Source of the DNA: Chryseobacterium sp. 52
Lineage (GTDB): Bacteria > Bacteroidota > Bacteroidia > Flavobacteriales > Weeksellaceae
Assembly: GCF_002754245.1 (NCBI RefSeq)
Contig: NZ_PEEX01000001.1
Location: forward strand, 2,646,001 to 2,710,000
DNA length: 64,000 nucleotides
Reading direction: 5' to 3'
The notes beneath the pieces were generated by a model. The model was not told the origin of the DNA and searched no databases. It worked only from the letters and a program-made list of their open reading frames with translations. Positions within the stretch are counted from its first letter, which is position 1. Every line of letters begins with the position of its first letter. This document shows, one piece after another, positions 37,904 to 44,705 of this stretch. Position numbers and translations under genes: made by a program.

Positions 37904-37911
37904 TATATTTG
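37904..37911 (+). promoter_or_regulatory. -7 element of the SufR-like regulator gene
   Basis: TATATTTG matches TAnnTTTG, 34 bases before the ATG at 37946. The operator half-site follows 10 bases downstream, a placement that suits autorepression. Confidence 0.65.
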
Positions 37912-37921
37912 TTGTAGGAAA

Positions 37922-37934
37922 ATAAAACAACTTA
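37922..37934 (+). promoter_or_regulatory. Second copy of the operator half-site
   Basis: ATAAAACAACTTA is identical to bases 37801-37813 and lies between the -7 element and the start codon of the SufR-like gene. Confidence 0.6.
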
Positions 37935-37945
37935 AATATTGTCAA

Positions 37946-38566
37946 ATGAAGAAGCCGGCAGCAGACCGCATCCTGATGTTTTTAAAAATGAGAGGAGAAG
38001 CAACATCACTTTTGATCTCCGAGGAACTCTCTATAACAAAGGAAGGCGCGCGGAAACATTTACTCAATCTTGCTGAGGAAGGACTCATCAGATCTTTTGC
38101 AAAAAGTGAAGGAGTAGGGCGGCCGTCTACCTATTATACCCTTACAGAAAAAGGGACGTCCCAGTTTCCCGATTCCCATGCTGATGTAACGGTTCAGATT
38201 CTCCGGTCTGTAAAAAATCTGTTAGGAGAAAATGCGCTGGATTTACTGATCAATGACAGAGAAAAAAACACCTATGAGCGCTATGAAAAAGCTTTAGTAA
38301 AAGCAGAATCTTTAGAGCAGCGCTTAGATGTATTGGTAAAAGCCCGCAGTGAAGAAGGATATATGGCGGAATGGACAAAAGAAGGCAGCGATTACTTCCT
38401 TATAGAAAATCACTGCCCGATCTGTGCTGCAGCTGCAGAGTGTCAGGGATTCTGCCGTGCCGAATTATCCAATTTCCAGAACCTCATCGGTAAAAGTTAT
38501 CAGGTAGAAAGAGTAAGCCATATTCTTTCAGGCGGACAGCGGTGTGTGTATAAGATTACACAATAG
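37946..38566 (+). CDS. SufR-like Fe-S winged-helix transcriptional regulator
   Basis: A 206-residue regulator. The N-terminal winged HTH (about residues 5-75, LLISEELSITKEGARKHLLNLAEEG and GRPSTYYTLTEKG) matches the COG2345/SufR group. The C-terminal domain has four Cys in CPIC-x5-C-x3-C (C157, C160, C166, C170) followed by RAEL, which resembles the cluster-binding region of SufR repressors. It is divergent from the sod/ferredoxin operon, with shared operator sequences in the 194-base gap. It probably represses both units and is relieved when its cluster is lost or oxidised (inference). Confidence 0.85.
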   Translation: MKKPAADRILMFLKMRGEATSLLISEELSITKEGARKHLLNLAEEGLIRSFAKSEGVGRPSTYYTLTEKGTSQFPDSHADVTVQILRSVKNLLGENALDLLINDREKNTYERYEKALVKAESLEQRLDVLVKARSEEGYMAEWTKEGSDYFLIENHCPICAAAAECQGFCRAELSNFQNLIGKSYQVERVSHILSGGQRCVYKITQ

Positions 38567-38582
38567 TTGTATTAATTCTTAC

Positions 38583-38665
38583 TGAAAATTCAATAGGAGC
38601 TGAAAATTCAATAGGAGCGGGCTTTAGCCCGCTTACAAAATATAAAAAATCCCCCGGCTTTAGCC
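38583..38665. repeat. REP-like intergenic repeat with GGCTTTAGCC hairpin
   Basis: An 18-base direct repeat (38583-38600 and 38601-38618, TGAAAATTCAATAGGAGC) leads into a 7-bp hairpin AGCGGGC-TTTA-GCCCGCT (38616-38633). The palindromic core GGCTTTAGCC recurs at 38656-38665. It looks like a dispersed palindromic repeat that also serves as the terminator between convergent genes. Confidence 0.65.
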
Positions 38666-38692
38666 AAAACCTAAACTAAAAACTCAAGTTTT

Positions 38693-39082
38693 TTACAGGA
38701 TCCAGCTCTCAATAAGATGAAGCCAAAATGCCTTATCTTCACGGATAATAAACACCGCAGAAGACCGTCTGTGGGTTACTTTAGATCCTGTCGTCTGAAT
38801 CTCAATGTAGGAAGCCAGTCCATGATCGTCTGTGCTGTAAACTTCAATATTTTCAAGAGTTATTTTTCGCTCCGGAAACTGGCCATAGGCTCCTGGAAGC
38901 CATTCAGAAAATGCAGCTAAAGTGATGGTGTCATTGTTGCCATTAATCATTTTAAAATCGGGATTAAATCCGGATAAAAGCTTTTTGTAAAGGCTTTCCT
39001 GATCCTTTTCACCACGGAACCAGCTTTCAATATCTTTGTGAAATTCCTTGATTTCTTTAATAATTTTTTCGGTGTTATTCAT
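38693..39082 (-). CDS. DUF4440/SnoaL-like (NTF2-fold) protein
   Basis: A 129-residue (139 from the upstream ATG at 39112) small NTF2-fold-like protein. It has an N-terminal amphipathic helix (EKIIKEIKEFHKDIESWFRGE), a central beta region, and a C-terminus ending ..EDKAFWLHLIESWIL, where DUF4440 proteins close with HLHES-W. The second ATG (39082) is preferred because the first ten residues look like leader sequence, but both are possible. It lies just downstream of the MFS gene and may be co-transcribed. Confidence 0.75.
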   Translation of the reverse strand: MNNTEKIIKEIKEFHKDIESWFRGEKDQESLYKKLLSGFNPDFKMINGNNDTITLAAFSEWLPGAYGQFPERKITLENIEVYSTDDHGLASYIEIQTTGSKVTHRRSSAVFIIREDKAFWLHLIESWIL

Positions 39083-39123
39083 ACGTTTCAATATATAATG
39101 TTTGTTATTCATAAAAGTGAAAT

Positions 39124-40512
39124 TTATTCTTGATAAGGTTTGCTATATTTCAATAACTTTTTGTTAATGAATATTCCTGTCATCTGAAATAGGGCCGTCA
39201 TCAGAAGTGTTACAGCAAAGGCTTTCGGAAATCCCCAAAATTCTATAGTACTGAAAAACAAAGTGCCAAGCAGAGTACCTCCCGTAACACTGCCAATCTG
39301 TATGCTGATGCTGATCAAACCTGAAGCCTGTCCTGCCCTTTTTTTGCTGATAAAAGAGATAGATTCCCGCATCATTACAGGCATAATGATGCCATGACCC
39401 AGTCCTGCTAAAAACAGACTGATATTCGTTAAAAAAGAAGGCTTTTCATGAAAATAAAAAAAGATTGCAGTAAAAGAGAACCCTGCGATTAATAAGGCTA
39501 ATCCTAAGTAGATCATGGTATGAGCCGAATGTTTTATTCTGGGAACGAGCAATGGCCCAAGGAAAAAGGCAATTCCGTAAGGAATAATAGCCAGACCCGT
39601 TTCGACAGGATTCTGGTGAAGAAACTGCTGCAAATAGTACGGGTAACAGATAAACAATCCTGATGTGAAATTATAAAAAAAGATAATGCAAAGGGAAAGA
39701 ACAAATGGCTGATGCTGTAAAAGAGTGGGATCTATCAACACAGGTCTGTTTTTATACAGCGAATTGACTTCATATTTGTAGAATATAATCAGCAGTAAAA
39801 TTCCACCTGTTAAAACGGCAAAGATCCACCATGCCCAATGGTATTTTCGCCCGAAAATAACAGGACATATAAGCATTAATAAAGAAATGATCAGAAGGAA
39901 TGCCCCTACAAAATCTATTTTCTGACTTTTCTCTTCAGACTTATTATCCATTGTAAAATGAATACCAAGAATACAGATCAGGGTAACAGGAACATTGACA
40001 AGAAATACCATTTCCCATGAAAATTTCGTCCAGTGCAAATGTAAAAGAAAGCCACCCATCAACTGCCCGACAACAGAAGCAAGCCCAAATACAGAACTGA
40101 ATATACTTACCGCTTTAGGCTGTTCTGTGCTGCTGAACAGAATTCTGATTGAGGCCAGAACCTGCGGAGCAAGTAAAGAAGCTCCAACTCCCTGAAATAA
40201 ACGGGCAATAATAAGAAATGTAATATCAGGAGAAAAAGCACAGGCCAGAGATGAAAGCAGAAATAGGTACAATCCCAGGATAAATATTTTCTTCCTGCCA
40301 TATACATCGCCCAAACGTCCTCCGCAAACCACCAGTGCAGCGTAGGTCAGTCCATAAACAGCAACAACCATCTGAAGCTGATGATCACTGGCACTGAATG
40401 CCTTTTTAATAGAAGGAAGCGCCATATTGACAATAAAATAATCCAGTGGTGAAAGAAAAGCTCCTGCAGTCAGATAACTTAGTGCCTTCCATCGTTTGGG
40501 ATAGGTACTCAT
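39124..40512 (-). CDS. MFS transporter, DHA2 (14-TM drug exporter) type
   Basis: A 462-residue proton-linked exporter with about 14 hydrophobic helices. Motif A is present as GGRLGDVYGRKK (about residues 59-70), with FQGVGASLLAPQVLASI (motif C-like antiporter block) near residue 110. This layout is typical of EmrB/QacA-type efflux pumps. It is divergent from an AraC regulator across 73 bases. The substrate is unknown. Confidence 0.9.
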   Translation of the reverse strand: MSTYPKRWKALSYLTAGAFLSPLDYFIVNMALPSIKKAFSASDHQLQMVVAVYGLTYAALVVCGGRLGDVYGRKKIFILGLYLFLLSSLACAFSPDITFLIIARLFQGVGASLLAPQVLASIRILFSSTEQPKAVSIFSSVFGLASVVGQLMGGFLLHLHWTKFSWEMVFLVNVPVTLICILGIHFTMDNKSEEKSQKIDFVGAFLLIISLLMLICPVIFGRKYHWAWWIFAVLTGGILLLIIFYKYEVNSLYKNRPVLIDPTLLQHQPFVLSLCIIFFYNFTSGLFICYPYYLQQFLHQNPVETGLAIIPYGIAFFLGPLLVPRIKHSAHTMIYLGLALLIAGFSFTAIFFYFHEKPSFLTNISLFLAGLGHGIIMPVMMRESISFISKKRAGQASGLISISIQIGSVTGGTLLGTLFFSTIEFWGFPKAFAVTLLMTALFQMTGIFINKKLLKYSKPYQE

Positions 40513-40523
40513 ATTTTTTCTTG

Positions 40524-40531
40524 CAAAATTA
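40524..40531 (-). promoter_or_regulatory. -7 element of the MFS gene
   Basis: CAAAATTA on the + strand reads TAATTTTG (TAnnTTTG) on the minus strand, 11 bases before the ATG, so the leader would be very short. Confidence 0.5.
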
Positions 40532-40556
40532 GCCTCTTATTATACCTTTAAAATTG

Positions 40557-40564
40557 TATTTTTG
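40557..40564 (+). promoter_or_regulatory. -7 element of the AraC gene divergent from the MFS gene
   Basis: TATTTTTG matches TAnnTTTG and lies 21 bases before the ATG at 40586. The divergent promoters are only 25 bases apart, so a single bound regulator could control both. Confidence 0.55.
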
Positions 40565-40585
40565 GAGGAAAAATAAGTACAACAT

Positions 40586-41449
40586 ATGAAGAGCTTGCCC
40601 GTTGAACGCATTGATGTAAAAGAAATAAAGCTTTGTAACGAAGAAATCATCCTTAAAACAAAAACTTTTCTTTCACTGGTTTATGTATTTAATGGATGCG
40701 GTCAGCTCACTTATGATGAACGTACTGTTCCTTTTCAGGAAACGAAGCTTTTCATTATTCCCCAAAAACAATCCTATCATTTCAAAAGTGAAGATGCAGA
40801 ACTGATTGTTATAGAATGTCCGATTGAATTTATTGATAAAATAAGACTGGAAGCTGACCGTATAGAAAGCTGTGAAAATCTTTATAAACTGCAATATATC
40901 AGTAATAATTATCACGCCAGGGCCGGGTGTGTGTTCAGGAGCAAAGAAGATGAACATTTTGCAGAAACCCTTATTGTACAGGTGGCAAGAGAGTTTAGAA
41001 ACAAAGCCGATGATTATCTCATCATCCGGAACTGTATCTCTATTTTGCTGAATCTCATCGCCAGAAATATTATTGAAAGTGAAGCTTCTGATTTGCCACA
41101 GAACAGAAAAGCTTTCTCTGTTATGAAGATCATCACCTATATTCAGGAGCATATAAAAGATAAACAAAAAACCAGAATTCAGGTAATTGCGGAGCATTTC
41201 GGGATCTCCAAAAATTATTTCGGGGAATATTTCAAACAGCAAACAGGCATTTCTTATCAGGACTATCTTTTGGATTACCGGCTGAAATTAGTAGAAACCT
41301 ATCTGAAATACAGCAGTGTCCGGCTAAGTGAAATTGCCTATGAACTTCAGTTCAGTGATGAAAGCCACCTGTCTAAAATTTTCAAGAAACACAGAAACAT
41401 GACCCCGAAAGAATATAGAAATAACGCTTTAAATCAGCCTGATAAATAA
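40586..41449 (+). CDS. AraC family transcriptional regulator
   Basis: A 287-residue regulator with an N-terminal cupin-like ligand domain (about residues 20-130; GCGQLTYDERTVPFQETKLFIIP) and a C-terminal AraC DNA-binding domain (about 185-285; VIAEHFGISKNYFGEYFKQQTG and EIAYELQFSDESHLSKIFKKHR). Its head-to-head position with the MFS exporter makes it the probable local activator. Confidence 0.9.
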   Translation: MKSLPVERIDVKEIKLCNEEIILKTKTFLSLVYVFNGCGQLTYDERTVPFQETKLFIIPQKQSYHFKSEDAELIVIECPIEFIDKIRLEADRIESCENLYKLQYISNNYHARAGCVFRSKEDEHFAETLIVQVAREFRNKADDYLIIRNCISILLNLIARNIIESEASDLPQNRKAFSVMKIITYIQEHIKDKQKTRIQVIAEHFGISKNYFGEYFKQQTGISYQDYLLDYRLKLVETYLKYSSVRLSEIAYELQFSDESHLSKIFKKHRNMTPKEYRNNALNQPDK

Positions 41450-41503
41450 AAAACGTAAAATTAAGTTTTTGATAATATTTTTCTGGATTAAAATTATTTT
41501 CAA

Positions 41504-41543
41504 ATAAATATAAAGTCAACTATATAGTTGACTTTATATTTAT
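41504..41543. promoter_or_regulatory. Perfect 40-bp palindrome, candidate MarR operator
   Basis: Bases 41504-41523 are the exact reverse complement of 41524-41543 (core AAAGTCAACTATATAGTTGA). It abuts the -7 element of the downstream MarR gene. MarR proteins bind such inverted repeats, so autorepression is the likely role. It could also form a cruciform or hairpin. Confidence 0.7.
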
Positions 41544-41550
41544 ATATTTG
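41543..41550 (+). promoter_or_regulatory. -7 element of the MarR operon
   Basis: TATATTTG matches TAnnTTTG, 19 bases before the ATG at 41569 and directly after the 40-bp palindrome. Confidence 0.65.
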
Positions 41551-41568
41551 TAATCAAATTACTATGAC

Positions 41569-42063
41569 ATGAATCACGATTTCATTAAAGAATTAGGATA
41601 TAAAGCACTGGACAGCAGATTAAAGAGAATAAGTGACCGGATGTCCCATGATGTAAGAAAATTCTACAAAGAATTGAATATAGATGTAGAACCCAACTGG
41701 TATCTTGTTTTTATGCTGCTTCAGAAAAACAAAGAAATGTCTATTATAGATATTGCAGAGCCTTTAGGATATTCTCATCCTTCGGTTGTGGCCATTGTAA
41801 AAAAGATGGCAGATAAAGACTATCTGCATATTCAGAAAAATAACACAGACAAACGGAAGCAAATGGTTTCTCTGACAAAAAAAGCGGAGAATATGCTTCC
41901 TCAGCTCGAACAGATCTGGGACAGCTGCGAAAAAGCAATTTTGCAGGTACTTTCCGATGATCTGGGAATTCTTACTTACCTGGATCATATAGATTCCCGC
42001 TTGAAAAATGAATCTTTCCATGACAGATTTAAAAACGAATACTTAAAAAAAGATATGATATGA
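41569..42063 (+). CDS. MarR family transcriptional regulator
   Basis: A 164-residue MarR protein. The wHTH covers about residues 50-105 (MSIIDIAEPLGYSHPSVVAIVKKMADKDYLHI) with the DKRKQMVSLTKKA wing near 100-112. It is preceded by a large palindrome and followed with ATGA overlap by a secreted-protein gene, so the two are translationally coupled. MarR proteins commonly sense small aromatic or oxidising compounds; the ligand is unknown. Confidence 0.9.
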   Translation: MNHDFIKELGYKALDSRLKRISDRMSHDVRKFYKELNIDVEPNWYLVFMLLQKNKEMSIIDIAEPLGYSHPSVVAIVKKMADKDYLHIQKNNTDKRKQMVSLTKKAENMLPQLEQIWDSCEKAILQVLSDDLGILTYLDHIDSRLKNESFHDRFKNEYLKKDMI

Positions 42064-42824
42064 AAGCACTTATTTTGATCGCCACTTTTCTTTTTTCCGG
42101 CCTGATGGTTTCCGCTACAGAGACCCAGATTATGATCAGAGCAAAAGCAAGAGATGCAAAATTTATAGGAAGCTCGTTAGGAGGTGCCCATATCATTATA
42201 CGGAACAAAGTGAATGGCCAGATCTTATCAGAAGGGAATACAACCGGAAGCACAGGAAATACAGATCTGATTATGAAGACGACCAAAACAAGGGAAACTT
42301 CCATCACAGATTCCCAGACTGCCGGTTTCCTGGCATCAATAGATATCAGTGAACCTACATTTGTCAGTATTGAGGTGGTGTCGCCATTCAATAATAAACA
42401 GGCTCAGGTTGCCGTAAGCACGGAATTCTGGCTGATTCCCGGGAAGCATATTTTAGGAGACGGAATTATTCTGGAAATTCCCGGATTTATTATTGATATT
42501 CTGAAACCAAGAACCCATCAGTATATTGCTCTGAATACAATCAAAGGAGAACCCTTTCTGTTTCAGGCCAATATCGTCATGATGTGCGGATGTGTTATTG
42601 ACAAAGGCGGTGTATGGAACTCCGACGAGATTGAAGTAAAAGGCATTCTTAAAAAAGATGGAAAATACCTCAAAGATGTTAATTTATCACTGATCTCAAC
42701 GAATCTGTTTGAAGGAAATGACCTGTTAAATAACCCCGGAAACTATGAACTGACTGTATACGCCTATCACGAAAAATCCGGTAATACAGGAGTAGATAAA
42801 GTGAACTATGTCATCTACGAATAG
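42060..42824 (+). CDS. Secreted protein of unknown function, coupled to MarR
   Basis: A 254-residue exported protein with a signal peptide (about residues 1-19, ending VSA). The mature part is rich in beta-strand patterns; the Cys pair in MMCGCVID (about residues 177-184) is its only notable Cys motif. No known domain was recognised. Its start overlaps the MarR stop by four bases. Its stop is only three bases from the stop of the convergent sigma factor gene. Confidence 0.8.
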   Translation: MKALILIATFLFSGLMVSATETQIMIRAKARDAKFIGSSLGGAHIIIRNKVNGQILSEGNTTGSTGNTDLIMKTTKTRETSITDSQTAGFLASIDISEPTFVSIEVVSPFNNKQAQVAVSTEFWLIPGKHILGDGIILEIPGFIIDILKPRTHQYIALNTIKGEPFLFQANIVMMCGCVIDKGGVWNSDEIEVKGILKKDGKYLKDVNLSLISTNLFEGNDLLNNPGNYELTVYAYHEKSGNTGVDKVNYVIYE

Positions 42825-42827
42825 TCT

Positions 42828-43454
42828 TTAATAATTTGTAAGTATTTCCATCAACATCAGGATAGATACCAGTTTTTTAGAAGACTGGTATTCCGGGTTC
42901 AGCTGTTCCCGTATTTCTCCCAAAGCTTTGCTAAGCTTATTACTTACGGTTTTATTGCTGATTCCCAAAGCCTCTGCCGTTTCATCCACAGACATATTTC
43001 TCCTGATCCTCATATCATAGACGCTTTGCTCTGTAGAAGGGAGCTGTGAAACCACTTCATCAATCATCGATAATAAAGAAGAGATCTCATTATCCTCAAG
43101 AATCTCAAAATATTCAGTATCTGATATATCTATTTCGTGACCGGGATCAAATTCATCAATACTTATCGTAGACGGGATCTTTCTGGAACTGTTATAATGA
43201 TCAAGGATACGGTAATGAAGGTGCCGCAGCAGATACCCTTTCGCACTTTCAGACTCATCAGTCTGTATGGAAGCTGTATCCTCAAGTATTTTTATCCAGA
43301 GATTCTGAAGCAGCTCTTCAGACATCTCTTTGTCTCTTGTCCTCATGAAAACAAAACGGTAAAGACTGTCCCAATACCGCTCATAAAGCAGCATGAATGC
43401 AGGACGGTCTCCTAATCTTATTCTTTCTAATATACTGTAGTCTGTAGGTTTCAT
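42828..43454 (-). CDS. ECF RNA polymerase sigma-70 factor (FecI-like)
   Basis: A 208-residue ECF sigma factor. Region 2 is at about residues 22-90 (FMLLYERYWDSLYRFVFMRTRDKEMSEELLQNLWIKI) and region 4 at about 140-190 (LPSTEQSVYDMRIRRNMSVDETAEALGISNKTVSNKLSKAL). It is divergent from fecR and the signalling TonB receptor, the usual Bacteroidota FecIR layout. It should direct RNA polymerase to the receptor operon when the anti-sigma factor is relieved. Confidence 0.93.
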   Translation of the reverse strand: MKPTDYSILERIRLGDRPAFMLLYERYWDSLYRFVFMRTRDKEMSEELLQNLWIKILEDTASIQTDESESAKGYLLRHLHYRILDHYNSSRKIPSTISIDEFDPGHEIDISDTEYFEILEDNEISSLLSMIDEVVSQLPSTEQSVYDMRIRRNMSVDETAEALGISNKTVSNKLSKALGEIREQLNPEYQSSKKLVSILMLMEILTNY

Positions 43455-43464
43455 ATGCTCACTG

Positions 43465-43472
43465 CAAAATTA
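43465..43472 (-). promoter_or_regulatory. -7 element of the ECF sigma gene
   Basis: CAAAATTA on the + strand reads TAATTTTG (TAnnTTTG) on the minus strand, 10 bases before the ATG at 43454. Confidence 0.5.
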
Positions 43473-43543
43473 CCTAAAGGAAAATTAACTTTTTGTAAAC
43501 TTTGGGGACTCTAAGATTAATTATTTCTGAAAAATATCCCCGA

Positions 43544-43626
43544 AATGTGAATCAAATATTTAGAAAGTGGATAAACTGGTTAAAATTGTTAACAAGTTGG
43601 CTTTAATGTGAATATAATATTAAGAA
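43544..43626. repeat. Imperfect direct repeat between sigma and FecR genes
   Basis: AATGTGAATCAAATATTTAG and the bases after it (43544-43565) match 43605-43626 at 19 of 22 positions, 61 bases apart in the divergent promoter region. These could be sigma-dependent promoter elements or regulator sites. Confidence 0.5.
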
Positions 43627-43684
43627 CCACGTGGGGAAATTTTTCATTTTCACAGTCTTATAGATAGAAGTATCTGTGAATACA

Positions 43685-44644
43685 ATGAAATATTTTATGA
43701 AAAGCCAAAAAAATAAAAATACCCGAGCTTTTGTTTTTAAACTCTGGAAGAGGGAAGTTTCCGAGGAAAAGATCTCAGAAAAAGAAAATGAAGTTTTAAG
43801 TCAATGGCAAACTTTGGCAGAAAAAGAACTGGACACAATCCATATGCAGGAATCTCAGGAAAGAGTCTTAGCTGCGTTGGAACTGTATTTTATCAAACCG
43901 GTAAAACAGACTCCGATCTATCAATTGAAAAAATATGCTTATACCGCTGCAGCTGCACTGATACTTATGTTATCAGTTGGAGGAATCCTTACCTATAATG
44001 CTTTCTATAAACCAGATACCTATACTGCTGATTCCGGAAACCGCAAAGTATATCTGGCGGATGGTTCCGTAGTCACATTATTAAAAGGCGCTGAACTTAC
44101 AGTAGAAAAATCCTTTCCGGCTTCTACCAGAATAGTAGATCTGAAAGGAGATGCTGTGTTTTCTGTGGCAAAATCAAAAACCCATCCATTTATTGTCCGT
44201 GCGGATGGTTTCAGTACCAAAGTATTGGGAACCGTTTTTAAAATCTCACAGTCCGGTAAAGATAAGTCCGTACTTCTTTATGAAGGAAAAGTGGCTGTAT
44301 CTTCAGTTGGAACAGCAGTTTCTTACCTTAAACCCAACCAGAAGTGGACGAATTTCGGGGTAACCCATACGGCAGCTGTAATCTCACTTACTATAGAAAA
44401 GAAATCAGGACTCCAAAAAGTAAAATTATTGTCATTAAGTTTTAATGATGTGTCATTCAAAGAAGTGGCAGATGTAATGCAGACTAACTATAAAATCAGG
44501 ATTGTGTATCCAAAAGAAACTGCGGAGAAAAGAATCACAGCAGATTTTACAGGGGGTACAGCTAATGAAAATATGGAAGCACTGGCATTTATACTGGGAC
44601 TGGAAGTTCATAAAGAAGACCATATCTACACCTTAAAAAAATAA
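43685..44644 (+). CDS. FecR family anti-sigma factor
   Basis: A 319-residue inner-membrane FecR protein. It has an N-terminal cytosolic anti-sigma segment (about residues 1-80), a TM near 88-110 (YTAAAALILMLSVGGILTYNAF) and a periplasmic FecR domain (about 120-215) with the hallmark RKVYLADGSVVTLLKGAELTVEKSF and GDAVFSVAKSKTHPFIVRA. A DUF4974-like C-terminal domain covers about 245-319. The ATG at 43685 is chosen; a GTG nine bases upstream is in frame. It works with the divergent sigma factor and the STN-domain receptor downstream. Confidence 0.93.
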   Translation: MKYFMKSQKNKNTRAFVFKLWKREVSEEKISEKENEVLSQWQTLAEKELDTIHMQESQERVLAALELYFIKPVKQTPIYQLKKYAYTAAAALILMLSVGGILTYNAFYKPDTYTADSGNRKVYLADGSVVTLLKGAELTVEKSFPASTRIVDLKGDAVFSVAKSKTHPFIVRADGFSTKVLGTVFKISQSGKDKSVLLYEGKVAVSSVGTAVSYLKPNQKWTNFGVTHTAAVISLTIEKKSGLQKVKLLSLSFNDVSFKEVADVMQTNYKIRIVYPKETAEKRITADFTGGTANENMEALAFILGLEVHKEDHIYTLKK

Positions 44645-44705
44645 AATCAGCCCTACAGAATTAACATTAAAAAATAAAACTTTTAATCAAAGAGAAATTG
44701 TACAT

